64,000 bases of DNA from Pandoraea horticolens (GCF_902459555.1 NZ_CABPSM010000001.1:124001-188000); one strand, 5' to 3'. Shown: positions 25,255-34,766, numbered from the stretch's first letter. A program made the numbers and translations. The notes: generated from the letters alone by a model not told the origin.

Positions 25255-25522
25255 CGGCATAGTCCTCTCGAGATCGATGGGGACTTCGTCGCGCCGGGGG
25301 CCCGCAGGCGGGGCAGCGTCACCAAGCGGTGCGCAGATCGTGTTGTCGTACAGGGTGGCCATTGGGCACAGCGTGCGTGAACCAAAGGACCACCGGGCGG
25401 CGAAGCTCAGGCGCTATTGTGCCTGTGCCGCGCCGCCCGGTGGCGAACGTTGCGTGGACAGCGGGCCGGGCACTCACGCGAGACAACTCACGCGCGGCAC
25501 CGGGCGCCCCTGCCGCCGGCTA

Positions 25523-26809
25523 TCAGGCCAGTTCCGGCTCTCGCTTGCCGGACATGGCTTGCGCCAGCTTCTTGCGATCCAGCTCTTTTTCCCAGGCCGA
25601 CACGACGATCGTAGCAACGCCGTTGCCGCAGATGTTCGTCAGCGCACGGCATTCGCTCATGAAGCGGTCGATACCGAGGATCAGCACCATCCCGGCCACC
25701 GGGATCGTCGGGATCACGGCGAGCGTTGCGGCCAGCGTGATGAAGCCGGCGCCGGTCACGCCCGAGGCGCCCTTCGAGGTCAGCATCGCCACGGCGAGCA
25801 GCGTGAGCTGTTGGCCCCAGGTCAGGTCGATGTTGGTCGCTTGCGCAATGAACAACACGGCCATCGTCATGTAGATGTTCGTGCCGTCGAGGTTGAACGA
25901 GTAACCGGTCGGGATCACCAGACCCACCACCGACTTCGAGCAACCGGCCTTCTCCATCTTTTCCATCAGGTGCGGCAACGCGGCTTCCGACGAGCTGGTA
26001 CCCAGCACGATCAGCAGCTCTTCCTTGATGTAGGCGAGGAAACGGAAGATCGAGAAGCCCGTGAACCTGGCGATCAGACCCAACACGACGATCACGAACA
26101 GGAACGACGTCAGGTAGAACGTGCCCATGAGCTTGGCGAGCGGCACCAGCGAGGCGATACCGTACTTGCCGATCGTGAAGGCCATCGCACCGAAGGCGCC
26201 CAGCGGGGCGACCTTGGTGATGATGTGCACGACGCGGAAGAGCACGCCCGAGACGCTGTCGATCCAGCCCGTCACCACGCGGCCGCGCTCACCGATGGCA
26301 CCCAGTGCTGCGCCGAACAGGATGGCGATCACGAGGATCTGCAGAATCTCACCCTTGGCGAACGCATCGGTAATCGTGTTCGGAATCAGGTGCATCAGGA
26401 AGTCGACGAACGTGTCGCCGTGGGCCGCCTTCTCGGCATAGCCCGCGATCGCCTTCGGATCGAGCGCGTTGATGTCGACATTGAACCCGGCACCCGGCTT
26501 CAGGATGTGGGTCGCGAACAGGCCGATCATGAGCGCGAGCGTCGAGACGACTTCGAAGTAGATGAGGGCCTTACCGCCGACGCGGCCAACCTTCTTCATA
26601 TCTTCCATGCCGGCGATACCGGTCACGACCGTACAGAAGATCACCGGGCCGATGATCATCTTGATCAACTTGATGAACGCATCGCCGAGCGGCTTCATCT
26701 GAACGGCGAGTTCGGGCTTGAAGTGCCCGAGCAGCACGCCGATGACGATGGCGAACAGCACCTGCACGTACAGGATGCGGTAAAAGGGTTTTTTAGTCTG
26801 GGTTTGCAT
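25523..26809 (-). CDS. dctA: C4-dicarboxylate:cation symporter
   Basis: A 428-residue DAACS-family carrier importing succinate, fumarate and malate with cations. The serine-rich re-entrant loop [17 protein letters not shown], the helix [26 protein letters not shown] and the segment [16 protein letters not shown] are all diagnostic. The ATG at 26809 follows a GAGGAAAC ribosome site. It lies only 44 bases after the ABC ATPase gene on the same strand and 268 bases before dctB. I did not find a sigma-54 promoter in that short gap. Confidence 0.95.
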   Translation of the reverse strand: MQTQTKKPFYRILYVQVLFAIVIGVLLGHFKPELAVQMKPLGDAFIKLIKMIIGPVIFCTVVTGIAGMEDMKKVGRVGGKALIYFEVVSTLALMIGLFATHILKPGAGFNVDINALDPKAIAGYAEKAAHGDTFVDFLMHLIPNTITDAFAKGEILQILVIAILFGAALGAIGERGRVVTGWIDSVSGVLFRVVHIITKVAPLGAFGAMAFTIGKYGIASLVPLAKLMGTFYLTSFLFVIVVLGLIARFTGFSIFRFLAYIKEELLIVLGTSSSEAALPHLMEKMEKAGCSKSVVGLVIPTGYSFNLDGTNIYMTMAVLFIAQATNIDLTWGQQLTLLAVAMLTSKGASGVTGAGFITLAATLAVIPTIPVAGMVLILGIDRFMSECRALTNICGNGVATIVVSAWEKELDRKKLAQAMSGKREPELA

Positions 26810-26853
26810 GTTGTTTCCTCTCCAGGCGGCGGGGCAAGCCACCGCCCTTGTAA

Positions 26854-27648
26854 TCAATCCGCAGTGACCCCGCGGATCTCGCTTTGCGCGAAGCGCATTT
26901 GCTCCTCCATCACCATCTGGGCCAGCGCCTTCTTCAATTCATTGAATTCGCTGCCTGCCGTGTCGCGCGGACGGGGTAGTTCGATGACCATGTCCCGCTT
27001 GACCGTGCCCGGCCGGTACGTCATGACGACGACCCGGTCGGCCAGATAGATCGACTCCTCGATGCTGTGTGTGACGAAAACGATCGTCTTCTTGAATTCC
27101 TCCCAAATGCGCAGCAGCTCGTCCTGTAACGTACGGCGCGTGAGTGCGTCGAGCGCACCGAACGGCTCGTCCATGAGCAGGATCGGGCTGTCGAGCGCGA
27201 GCACGCGGGCAATCGCCACGCGCTGACGCATACCGCCCGACAGGTCGCGCGGGAACCGGTCGCGAAACTCGCGCAGGTTCAGCTTGCCGAGCAGCAAGTC
27301 CACGCGCGCGTTGATCTCGGCGCGGCGCATTCCCTTGATTTCCAGTCCGAAGGCGATGTTCTGCGCCACCGTCATCCACGGAAACAGCGCGTACTCCTGG
27401 AACACCATGCCGCGATCCGGGCCCGGCTCGGCTGCCGCATCCGAACGGCCATCGATACGGATGGCGCCCGAGGTCGGTTGCACGAAGCCGGCGAGCGCGT
27501 TGAGCAGCGTCGACTTGCCGCAACCCGACGGGCCCAGCAGGCAGACGAACTCCCCGGCGCCGATGTTCAGATTGATGTTCTTGAGGGCGTCGACGGTGCC
27601 CCCCGGAACGGGGAACTGTTTATTGACGTTGTCGATTTCGATCAGCAT
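26854..27648 (-). CDS. NitT/TauT-type ABC transporter ATP-binding protein
   Basis: A 264-residue ABC ATPase of the nitrate/sulfonate/taurine family: Walker [11 protein letters not shown]-loop [11 protein letters not shown], signature LSGGMRQR, Walker [12 protein letters not shown] and the H-loop [14 protein letters not shown]. It powers the permease encoded 10 bases upstream. The start [12 protein letters not shown] is conserved. The substrate cannot be told from this subunit. Confidence 0.93.
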   Translation of the reverse strand: MLIEIDNVNKQFPVPGGTVDALKNINLNIGAGEFVCLLGPSGCGKSTLLNALAGFVQPTSGAIRIDGRSDAAAEPGPDRGMVFQEYALFPWMTVAQNIAFGLEIKGMRRAEINARVDLLLGKLNLREFRDRFPRDLSGGMRQRVAIARVLALDSPILLMDEPFGALDALTRRTLQDELLRIWEEFKKTIVFVTHSIEESIYLADRVVVMTYRPGTVKRDMVIELPRPRDTAGSEFNELKKALAQMVMEEQMRFAQSEIRGVTAD

Positions 27649-27658
27649 GTCGTTCGCC

Positions 27659-28495
27659 TCACTTGGTTTCGAGACCACGATGCCACTTGAGCAGGTGGTT
27701 GTTGAGACGATCCATGCCCAGATCGATCACCAGACCGAGCAGACCGATGGTCAGCATGCCGGCGATGATCTTGTCCGACCACATATACTCGCGCGCTTCC
27801 AGAATGCGATAGCCAAGGCCGTTGTTCACGGCAATCATCTCGGCCACGATCACGACAATGAACGCCGTGCCGATACCGATGCGAATGCCCGACAGGATGT
27901 ACGGCGTGGCCGCCGGCATGATGACGCGGCGAAAGATCGTGAACTGGCTCGCGCCGAGATTGCGGGCCGCACGCAGGTAGATTCCGTCAACGTGACGCAC
28001 GCCTGCGATCGTGTTCATCAGCACGGGGAAGAACGCCCCGAGCGCGATAAGAAAGAACGCCGGCGGGTTGCCCAGGCCGAACCAGAGAATCGCCAGCGGG
28101 ATGTACGCGATCGGAGGAATCGGGCGCACGACTTGCACCAGCGGATTGAACAGCCCGTAGACGCGGGGGCTCGTGCCCATGAGCAAGCCGAGCGGCAGCG
28201 CGATCACCGTGCCCACGAGAAAGCCCATGATCACGCGGTACAGGCTGTTGGCGGCGTCGGTGAGCAGTTCGCTCGAATGCAGCCACGCGCCGAAGCCGTC
28301 GGCCATCGTGGCGGTCGGTTTGAGGTATTGCCACCACTTGGTCACGACAGCGACCGGCGATGGGAGAATGATCGGGTTGATCCACTCGAGGCCCGTGACG
28401 ATCTGCCAGATCACCACGACCGCGAGCGGAATCAACACACCACGCAGCAATCGCGCGGTGCGCGAGGCGCCCGGAGAAGCAAGCACAGCGGCCAT
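27659..28495 (-). CDS. NitT/TauT-type ABC transporter permease
   Basis: A 278-residue inner-membrane permease with about six helices and the BPD_transp_1 coupling loop (NLGASQFTIFRRVIMPAATPYILSGIRIGIGTAFIVVIVAEM, containing EAA-type residues). It begins MAAVLASPGASRTARLLRG and starts 14 bases after the binding-protein gene. It works with the ATPase 10 bases downstream and the periplasmic binding protein upstream. Confidence 0.93.
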   Translation of the reverse strand: MAAVLASPGASRTARLLRGVLIPLAVVVIWQIVTGLEWINPIILPSPVAVVTKWWQYLKPTATMADGFGAWLHSSELLTDAANSLYRVIMGFLVGTVIALPLGLLMGTSPRVYGLFNPLVQVVRPIPPIAYIPLAILWFGLGNPPAFFLIALGAFFPVLMNTIAGVRHVDGIYLRAARNLGASQFTIFRRVIMPAATPYILSGIRIGIGTAFIVVIVAEMIAVNNGLGYRILEAREYMWSDKIIAGMLTIGLLGLVIDLGMDRLNNHLLKWHRGLETK

Positions 28496-28509
28496 CCGTT
28501 CGCCTCGCC

Positions 28510-29478
28510 TTACTTGATGTTCAGCTTGGTTTTCGCCTTGGCGAGCAGGTCGAGCTTGACCCAGTCTGCCGCCTTCGGCACCGGATCTTGCAGCTTGCCC
28601 ACACCGTACTTCTTCATGAGGTCGGTCGTGAGTTGCACATGCGCAATGCTCAAGTCGTAGCTATACGGCGAGTTGCCGATGGCGTCCGTAAAGTCCTGAG
28701 TCGTGATCTGGTTCTTGAACATGTCCTCGCGCACGTACTTCTCAGCCGCTTGCGGGTTCTTGATGAAGTAGTCGGTCGCTTCGACGAACGCATACATCAG
28801 GCGTTGCGCCACGTCCGGTTTTTCCTTGTAGAGCTTCTCAGTAATCACGAGCGCGCGCACCGGCTCGCCGATAGGCGTGTCGTACGGCTTGAGCACTTCC
28901 ACGCCAAAGCCCTTGTTGATGGCTTGCGACGCCTGCGGCTCCGACTGGCACATCGCATCGATGCTGCCAGCGGCGAGCGCCTGGTTCAGATCGGCGAACG
29001 CCATGAACATGATCTGCACGTCCTTGCCCGGTTGATCCGACCACGTCAGACCGGCCTTGGCCAGTTCCGCGTACAGAATCAGTTCCTGAGCGCCGCCGCG
29101 GGCGACGCCCACTTTCTTGCCCTTGAGATCGGCGACCTTCGTGATCGGCAGGCCCTTCTTCGCGACGAGACGCACACCGCCCTTGGCAAAACCGGCCACG
29201 GCGTAGATCGGCGCCCCCTGCGCACGACCTGCGATGGCGGCGTCAAGGGCGCTCGCCGACACGTCGATCTGCCCCGCCACGATCGCCGGCATGATGTCCA
29301 CGCCCTTGGCGAACATACGCTCCTCGATCTTCAGGCCGTACTTGGGTCCGATAACCTTCATGTACGACACCGCGCCGTAGTGGGCGAACTTCAGGTTGCC
29401 CAGACGCACCAGATCGTCGGCAAAAGCGTGTAGCGAAGCCGCGCACAACGCTGCGGCGGCAAGACATTGCTTGAACAT
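28510..29478 (-). CDS. NitT/TauT-type ABC transporter substrate-binding protein
   Basis: A 322-residue periplasmic binding protein with a signal peptide (residues 1-20, ending HAFA). The NMT1/SsuA-like fold shows LKFAHYGAVSYMKVIGPKYGLKIE, the region IVAGQIDVSASALDAAIAG and LKGKKVGVARGGAQELILYAELAKAGL. The ligand is unknown; relatives bind sulfonates, nitrate, pyrimidine precursors or aromatic acids. The ATG at 29478 has AGGAGA upstream. It heads the three-gene transporter, downstream of an IclR regulator and a formylglutamate amidohydrolase on the same strand. Confidence 0.88.
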   Translation of the reverse strand: MFKQCLAAAALCAASLHAFADDLVRLGNLKFAHYGAVSYMKVIGPKYGLKIEERMFAKGVDIMPAIVAGQIDVSASALDAAIAGRAQGAPIYAVAGFAKGGVRLVAKKGLPITKVADLKGKKVGVARGGAQELILYAELAKAGLTWSDQPGKDVQIMFMAFADLNQALAAGSIDAMCQSEPQASQAINKGFGVEVLKPYDTPIGEPVRALVITEKLYKEKPDVAQRLMYAFVEATDYFIKNPQAAEKYVREDMFKNQITTQDFTDAIGNSPYSYDLSIAHVQLTTDLMKKYGVGKLQDPVPKAADWVKLDLLAKAKTKLNIK

Positions 29479-29667
29479 AAGGTCTCCTCTCTTATTTGAT
29501 CGGCTTGCTCTGCGTTTCTGGATTCCCGTCGGGTTTCCAGACATCGCGGCAGCACGCGCGTTAGAAAGCAATACTTATGCCAGATACGTAAGCGACTGAT
29601 TTTATTGAGTGAAACTGTGGAAAACCCGATGGTCGGTTATACGGAAAACCGGAAAATTTGCGTAGAT

Positions 29668-29689
29668 ATTTTCTGAATTTCCAGAAAAT
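29668..29689. promoter_or_regulatory. Palindrome upstream of the ABC transporter
   Basis: ATTTTCTG AATTTC CAGAAAAT, a perfect 8-bp inverted repeat with a six-base spacer, lies about 190 bases upstream of the binding-protein ATG. It could be an operator for the adjacent IclR protein. Confidence 0.45.
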
Positions 29690-29791
29690 CAGGTGAAATT
29701 GGGAGATTTCACGCGAGGCATCGGGACAAATCCCGAGGCTGGCCGCATACAACGGGCCATTGAATCATTCGTTACCGATCATTCGCTTCCG

Positions 29792-29835
29792 CTCTTGAAT
29801 GCGTTCGCCGAGGCAGCGGATGACGCATTCAAGAG
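29792..29835 (-). repeat. 12-bp perfect stem-loop after the IclR gene
   Basis: CTCTTGAATGCG and CGCATTCAAGAG pair perfectly around a 20-base loop, 18 bases past the iclR-like stop codon. No T run follows on the minus strand, so it may stabilise the 3' end or act as a Rho-assisted stop. Two copies of ATCATTCG lie just beyond it. Confidence 0.55.
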
Positions 29836-29853
29836 ACGACGGCCGGCGACACG

Positions 29854-30633
29854 TCAGGCCGACAGCGCTTCCGGCACAGGAATCTGATAGCCGAGTGCCG
29901 CAGAGATCTCGGCAGCGCAGGCCGACAGGCGCGACGAAATGTCGGGCAGCAGCGCGCGTGTCATGCGCGACGACGGGCCGGAGGCGGACAGCGACGCGAT
30001 CACTTCGCCAGACGCATCGCGCACCGGCACGGCCACCGACACGGCTTCCGGGGCGAGTTCGCCGAAGCTCACGGCACAGTCCTGACGACGCACGTTGAGC
30101 AACTCGGCCGCCAGTTCGTCGCGCTCGATGAGTGTGCCCGCCGTGAAGCGCTTGCGCGGACGGCCCAGCACTTGGGCACGAACGTCGTCGGATGCGAACG
30201 CCAGTAATACACGGCCCGACGCCCCCACATACAGCGGACGGCGATTGCCGACCACGCCATGCACTCGTAACTCGTGCGTCGACTCGACGCGCGCCACGCA
30301 CAGCGACTCAAGACCGTCACGCACCCGAAGCTGGATATTCTCGTTGAGCGCGCGATTGAGCGCCTGAAGATGACGATGCGCCACCTTCACGAGATTGACC
30401 TGTTCGTGCCCCGCCACACCGAGCACCAGCGCCTGCGCGCCAAGCACGTAGGTGACCGGGCTGCCCTCGCGCACGACCCAGCGGTGCTGTTCGAGCGTCG
30501 CCAACAGACGAAACGCTCGCGACTTGTTCAGGCCAGCGCGCTGCGCCAGTTCCGTCACACCCAGACCGGGGCACTCCCCGACCAGCGACAGCAGCGTAAG
30601 CGCCGTGTCGACCGAAGCGACTGTGTAGTCCAT
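29854..30633 (-). CDS. IclR family transcriptional regulator
   Basis: A 259-residue regulator with an N-terminal winged HTH (about residues 4-65: ALTLLSLVGECPGLGVTELAQRAGLNKSRAFRLLATLEQHRWV) and a C-terminal IclR ligand-binding domain (about 80-250) with GASGRVLLAF. The ATG at 30633 has GAGGAAG five bases upstream and shares one base with the stop of the formylglutamate amidohydrolase gene (TGATG), so the two are translationally coupled. It probably controls its own operon and the ABC transporter downstream. Confidence 0.9.
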   Translation of the reverse strand: MDYTVASVDTALTLLSLVGECPGLGVTELAQRAGLNKSRAFRLLATLEQHRWVVREGSPVTYVLGAQALVLGVAGHEQVNLVKVAHRHLQALNRALNENIQLRVRDGLESLCVARVESTHELRVHGVVGNRRPLYVGASGRVLLAFASDDVRAQVLGRPRKRFTAGTLIERDELAAELLNVRRQDCAVSFGELAPEAVSVAVPVRDASGEVIASLSASGPSSRMTRALLPDISSRLSACAAEISAALGYQIPVPEALSA

Positions 30634-31517
30634 CAAACTTCCTCGCTATGTTGTTCGGCATAAGCGGCGAGCGCCGCCGCGAATTGGCCAAGTTGCGATT
30701 GCAGCGTCGTGAAGCCTTCATGCTTCTCGCCGCGTGATTCGTTCAGGTAAAGCGCCTGATTCAGTTCGATCTGCACACTGTGACGACGTTGCGCCGGGTG
30801 CCCGAAGTGGCGCACCAGATCGTCGCAGCCGTCGTGATGACCCGGCGTGTTGTAAGCCACGCGATAGCCCAGTCGCGTGAACTCGGCAATGATCCAGCGC
30901 GAGAATGCCGGGTCCGCCGTGGTGCCCTCACCGTCGCTCACGCGCACGTCCGCGCGCAAAATGCCCGCATCGGGGTCGAGCGCGCTGCCGCGCTCGCGCA
31001 TCGAATGACAATCCAGATGCCAGACCACACCGTGCCGGCGCCAGGCGTCGTCGAGCGCGTCGCGCAGGGCGTGACGGTACGGCAGGTAATAGTCATGAAT
31101 GCGTCGCTCGACCTCGGCCACGGACAGGCGCCGGTCGTAGAGCGGCACGTTCGGCGCGGCAAAGCGGTGGAGCAACCCGACACCGCGCTCGCTACAGGCT
31201 TGCGGACGCGCATCGTGCGGCCACAGACTCGCAAGCAGCTCGGGGTCGATGTCATGCTCGGCGCGGTTCGGATCAATATAGGCACGTGGGAAGAGCGCAG
31301 CCACGAGCGTTGCGCCGTGATGCGTAGCCACCGACCACAACTCGTCGACATAGGCATCGCCGCACGCGAGAATTGCCGCCGTCGGGGCAATGGTGTCGAA
31401 GTTCGCCGGAAACACATGACCGCTGTGCGGCGCGTCGATCACGAGAGGCAAACGCCTCCCTTGGCCCCCTTGTGGCACTTCCACAAAATATCGGCCTTCG
31501 GTGACCTGACGGGACAT
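30633..31517 (-). CDS. N-formylglutamate amidohydrolase family protein
   Basis: A 294-residue hydrolase of the FGase (HutG-like) family, which removes formate from N-formyl-L-glutamate, the last step of one histidine degradation route. Metal and substrate motifs are visible: VIDAPHSGHVFP, the EHDIDPELLASLWP segment and WHLDCHSMRERG. No other hut gene is adjacent; instead it is coupled to an IclR regulator and followed by an ABC importer, so its real substrate may be another N-formyl or N-acyl amino acid. The ATG at 31517 has AAGGAGAAGG upstream. Confidence 0.87.
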   Translation of the reverse strand: MSRQVTEGRYFVEVPQGGQGRRLPLVIDAPHSGHVFPANFDTIAPTAAILACGDAYVDELWSVATHHGATLVAALFPRAYIDPNRAEHDIDPELLASLWPHDARPQACSERGVGLLHRFAAPNVPLYDRRLSVAEVERRIHDYYLPYRHALRDALDDAWRRHGVVWHLDCHSMRERGSALDPDAGILRADVRVSDGEGTTADPAFSRWIIAEFTRLGYRVAYNTPGHHDGCDDLVRHFGHPAQRRHSVQIELNQALYLNESRGEKHEGFTTLQSQLGQFAAALAAYAEQHSEEV

Positions 31518-31573
31518 GCCTTCTCCTTGCACGCATCCGGAACTGCCCTCCGTCAATACCCATGACGGATACA

Positions 31574-31594
31574 TTGTTTTGTCAAGCAAAACAA
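31574..31594. promoter_or_regulatory. Inverted repeat in the amidohydrolase promoter region
   Basis: TTGTTTTG TCAAG CAAAACAA, a perfect 8-bp inverted repeat, lies 57 bases upstream of the amidohydrolase ATG. It is operator-like. Confidence 0.45.
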
Positions 31595-31595
31595 G

Positions 31596-31613
31596 GTTTC
31601 AATATTCTGAAAC
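31596..31613. promoter_or_regulatory. Second inverted repeat in the amidohydrolase promoter region
   Basis: GTTTCA ATATTC TGAAAC, a 6-bp perfect inverted repeat with a six-base spacer, directly follows the first one. Its size and the shared TTCTGAA core resemble the repeat at 29668, so both may bind the same IclR protein. Confidence 0.4.
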
Positions 31614-31872
31614 AATGAAGGGACGGCGGCAAGGTAAGGGTTGTTACAACATATTTCGAGGCAGGATAGCGGGGGACTGGAGGGCGAGTCGGTCAGTTCG
31701 GCGACGTTCCTCACAGATGGCGCCGTGTTTTTGACGAGTTACCGGCGCACACCCCTCTGGGTTGACCGTATTACGTATTGAACCGGGCACCGGTTGTGAC
31801 GCGGCGTAATCCGCGCGTCGCTGTCCGCTCGGTCCGGACATACCGGTGGGGACAACGAGCCCATACACACCC

Positions 31873-31907
31873 AAAAAAACGCGGACCGTCTTTCGACGAC
31901 CCGCGTT
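31873..31907 (-). terminator. Intrinsic terminator of the lipB-lipA operon
   Basis: On the minus strand AACGCGG-GTCGTC GAAA GACGGT-CCGCGTT forms a 13-bp stem (two G-T pairs) with a GAAA tetraloop followed by seven T, 33 bases after the lipA stop. Confidence 0.9.
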
Positions 31908-31940
31908 CTGTGTCTGACGACGATGCGAGGTTTTCGCGAA

Positions 31941-32951
31941 TCAGATAGCGTCGGCAACACCGGCCTCATGCGCCTGCACGTCGGCGTGATAGCTCGAGCG
32001 CACCATCGCACCCACGGCGGCATGCGTAAAGCCCATCTTGATGGCCTCTGCCTCGAACATCTTGAACGTATCCGGCGTCACGTAGCGACGCACCGGCAGG
32101 TGGTGCTCCGAGGGCTGGAGGTACTGGCCGATCGTGAGCATGTCGACGTTGTGTGCCCGCAGATCGCGCATCACTTCGAGAATTTCTTCATCCGTTTCGC
32201 CCAGACCGACCATCAGACCCGACTTGGTCGCCACGTCCGGATGCTTCGCCTTGAATTCCTTGAGGAGGGTCAGCGAGTGCTGGTAGTCCGAACCGGGACG
32301 TGCCTCCTTGTACAGGCGCGGCACGGTCTCGAGGTTGTGGTTCATCACATCGGGCGGCGCGGCGTTGAGAATGCCCAGTGCGCGATCGAGACGCGCGCGG
32401 AAGTCCGGTGTCAGGATTTCGATGCGGGTTTGCGGCGACAGCTCGCGCACGTGACGGATGCAATCGACGAAGTGCTGGGCACCGCCGTCGCGCAGGTCGT
32501 CGCGATCCACACTCGTGATCACCACGTACTTCAGGCGCATCGCCGCGATGGTCTTCGCGAGGTTGAGCGGCTCATCGACGTCGAGCGGGTCCGGACGGCC
32601 GTGGCCAACGTCGCAGAACGGACAACGGCGCGTGCACTTGTCGCCCATGATCATGAACGTGGCCGTGCCCTTGCCGAAGCACTCGCCGATATTCGGGCAG
32701 CTTGCCTCTTCACACACCGTGTGCAGATTGTGCTCGCGCAGAATCTGCTTGATCTCGTAGAAACGGGACGTGTGCGTCGCCGCCTTCACGCGAATCCAGT
32801 CCGGCTTCTTCAGACGCTCGATCGGTACGATCTTGATCGGAATGCGCGCCGTCTTGGCTTGCGACTTTTGCTTGGCGGTGGCGTCGTAATCGCCGTCGAT
32901 CGTGCGAACTTCCTTGTTCGCGGTGTCGTTCTGAGTCACGGTGGTGGTCAT
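31941..32951 (-). CDS. lipA: Lipoyl synthase
   Basis: A 336-residue radical-SAM enzyme inserting two sulfurs into octanoyl groups on lipoyl domains. It has the LipA auxiliary cluster cysteines C-x4-C-x5-C (80, 85, 91), the radical-SAM CTRRCPFC (106-113) and the terminal RSSYHAD. The ATG at 32951 is preferred to an upstream TTG because MTTTVTQND matches the family start; the ribosome site is weak. It follows lipB by 24 bases and is expected to be translated from the same message. Confidence 0.97.
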   Translation of the reverse strand: MTTTVTQNDTANKEVRTIDGDYDATAKQKSQAKTARIPIKIVPIERLKKPDWIRVKAATHTSRFYEIKQILREHNLHTVCEEASCPNIGECFGKGTATFMIMGDKCTRRCPFCDVGHGRPDPLDVDEPLNLAKTIAAMRLKYVVITSVDRDDLRDGGAQHFVDCIRHVRELSPQTRIEILTPDFRARLDRALGILNAAPPDVMNHNLETVPRLYKEARPGSDYQHSLTLLKEFKAKHPDVATKSGLMVGLGETDEEILEVMRDLRAHNVDMLTIGQYLQPSEHHLPVRRYVTPDTFKMFEAEAIKMGFTHAAVGAMVRSSYHADVQAHEAGVADAI

Positions 32952-32975
32952 GATGGGGGCTTTCCAGACGTCCAA

Positions 32976-33683
32976 TCAGGCGGCGGCGTTTGCGCTGGCG
33001 GCCGGGTCGGCCTTCGGCGCGGCTTCGGCCGTCGCGGGGTGCTGTTCGAGATGATGACCGAGTTGCTGCGCCAGTCGCGCGGCCACTTCGTCCCAGCGGG
33101 GGGCCACGCCGAGCGTGGCCATGTCTACGGTTTGCAGGCCGGCGTAACCGCACGGATTGATCCAGTCGAACGGCCGCAGATCCATCGCGACGTTCAGCGA
33201 CACGCCGTGATAACTGCATCCGTTGCGGATTTTCAACCCGAGTGCGGCGATTTTCGCACCGGCATGCGCTACGGCACCGTCGCCCGGACTCACATAGATT
33301 CCCGGCGCGCCGGCCCGGCGCTCAACGTCGAGATTATACGCGCCAAGGGTATCGATCACCGCCTGCTCGATCAAACGCACCATTTCACGCACGCCCAGCT
33401 TGCGCCGGCGCAAGTCCACGAGCAGGTAAATCACCACCTGTCCCGGGCCATGATAGGTAATCTGGCCGCCGCGGTCGACTTTGACGAGCGGAATCCCGGT
33501 ATCGGCAACAAGCAGGTGGGCGGAGTCGCCGGCCAATCCAAGCGTATAGACGGGCGGATGCTGGACGATCCAGAGCTGGTCGGGGCCGTGCGGGCCGCGC
33601 GTGTCGGTGTACGCACGCATGGCGTCGAACGATGTGGCGTAGTCTTCGGTGCCGCGCCAGCACACTTCGATCGGGGAGGTCAT
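32976..33683 (-). CDS. lipB: Octanoyl-[acyl carrier protein]-protein N-octanoyltransferase
   Basis: A 235-residue enzyme moving octanoate from acyl carrier protein to lipoyl domains. The [17 protein letters not shown] motif (72-88), the catalytic Lys144 in KIAALGLKI and the catalytic Cys178 in [11 protein letters not shown] are present. The C-terminal 30 residues are Ala-rich and variable. The ATG at 33683 has GGGGAGG just upstream. It supplies LipA, encoded 24 bases downstream. Confidence 0.96.
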   Translation of the reverse strand: MTSPIEVCWRGTEDYATSFDAMRAYTDTRGPHGPDQLWIVQHPPVYTLGLAGDSAHLLVADTGIPLVKVDRGGQITYHGPGQVVIYLLVDLRRRKLGVREMVRLIEQAVIDTLGAYNLDVERRAGAPGIYVSPGDGAVAHAGAKIAALGLKIRNGCSYHGVSLNVAMDLRPFDWINPCGYAGLQTVDMATLGVAPRWDEVAARLAQQLGHHLEQHPATAEAAPKADPAASANAAA

Positions 33684-33815
33684 AGACGCAATTTTAGCGA
33701 AACCGGGGCAGTCTTGCTCGACGCGGCCCTCGCCAGCCACCCCCGCCCACCCCGCGATCACCCGCGGCGTTGCCCGGGCGCAACGGCACGTCTCATGCTC
33801 CCCCGGCCCACGGCT

Positions 33816-34766
33816 TCAGGCCACCTTCTTCGCCGGCGCCACACCGAGACCCCGGGCGTAAAAGCCGGCGGCCAGCAGAATCATCACGCCGCCGAGCCAC
33901 TGCGTCGGATGCAGCACGATGCCGAACGCCAGAAAGTCGACGGCGACCGCAACGACCGGATAGACGAAGCCGAACACGGCGAGGCTCGATGTTGACGCCT
34001 TCTGGAAAGCGCCATAGAGCAACAGATACATGAACGTCGTGTGGAAAAGCCCCAGCGTCACAACGGCGCCGATCTCGCGCGGTGCCGAGGGCAGATGATG
34101 GAAATCGGCCATCCACACAAAGACCACAGCACCGATCGCCATATGCAGCGCCGCAATGATCTCGGGACGGATCGTGCCGGCCAGCTTCTTCGTGAAGAGC
34201 GTGGTCGCGGCGTAAAGCGACGCGGCGGCAAGCGCACTCGCCACGCCGATCAGATACCCCGCCCCATGCACGCCGCCCGGTTCCGCCAGAATCACCAGCC
34301 CGGCGAACGCCACACCAAGGCAGCCGAGCGTAGCCAGCGACGGCCGCTCGCGCGTGACGATCACACTCGCCAGCACGAGCAGGAACGGTTGTACGTTGTA
34401 GACAACCGTCGTGATGCCCACGGACGTCAGCCGATAGGCCGTGAACAGGAAATACCAGTTCGACACAAGCGTAATGGCCCCGAGGGTCACATTCACGACC
34501 TGCCAGCGGGCCATGCGCAACCCGCGCCAGTAGCCTCGATACGCACACCACGCACACAGACTGACCGCACCGATCAGGCAGCGGAAGAAAACGACGTTGA
34601 GCGCCGGTTGCCCCGACATCAGCACGAACCAACCGATCGTGCCCGAGATCACCATCGCGGCGATCATCAATAAACGACCGAGACGTTCGTCGGCGTGCGG
34701 ATGGCGAAGTGCGGCAGGGGCCGGCGGTGAGGATGGCAAGGGGGCCGTGCGGGGGGCTTCGGTCAT
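33816..34766 (-). CDS. EamA/DMT superfamily transporter
   Basis: A 316-residue inner-membrane protein with about ten helices arranged as two EamA repeats (roughly residues 30-160 and 175-300), e.g. MIAAMVISGTIGWFVLMSG and SLYAATTLFTKKLAG. Family members export or import metabolites; the substrate is not predictable. The ATG at 34766 precedes a Pro/Ala-rich cytosolic tail. It stands alone between lipB and the DUF2917 gene on the same strand. Confidence 0.87.
   Translation of the reverse strand: MTEAPRTAPLPSSPPAPAALRHPHADERLGRLLMIAAMVISGTIGWFVLMSGQPALNVVFFRCLIGAVSLCAWCAYRGYWRGLRMARWQVVNVTLGAITLVSNWYFLFTAYRLTSVGITTVVYNVQPFLLVLASVIVTRERPSLATLGCLGVAFAGLVILAEPGGVHGAGYLIGVASALAAASLYAATTLFTKKLAGTIRPEIIAALHMAIGAVVFVWMADFHHLPSAPREIGAVVTLGLFHTTFMYLLLYGAFQKASTSSLAVFGFVYPVVAVAVDFLAFGIVLHPTQWLGGVMILLAAGFYARGLGVAPAKKVA

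Larger units (their letters stand above)
29479..29853. other. Gap between the binding-protein gene and the IclR gene
   Basis: No gene is seen. The AT-rich left half (29570-29700) holds an inverted repeat at 29668-29689 and is the likely promoter region of the ABC transporter. The right half holds a 12-bp perfect stem-loop (29792-29835). Confidence 0.5.
31518..31940. other. Gap between lipA and the formylglutamate amidohydrolase gene
   Basis: No gene is seen. The right part near 31570-31615 has two AT-rich inverted repeats and probably holds the promoter of the amidohydrolase-iclR pair. The lipA terminator is at 31873-31907. Confidence 0.5.

Noticed and set aside
25226-27049. A 607-residue plus-strand frame over dctA
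   Set aside because: It is antisense to dctA, with a low-complexity His/Arg/Asp product; no ribosome site or domain.
29693-29887. A 64-residue plus-strand frame in the gap before the IclR gene
   Set aside because: It runs into the IclR gene from the opposite strand, has no ribosome site and overlaps the 12-bp stem-loop.
31923-33995. A 690-residue open frame on the plus strand over lipA and lipB
   Set aside because: It is the mirror of two well-supported genes and its product has no family features.
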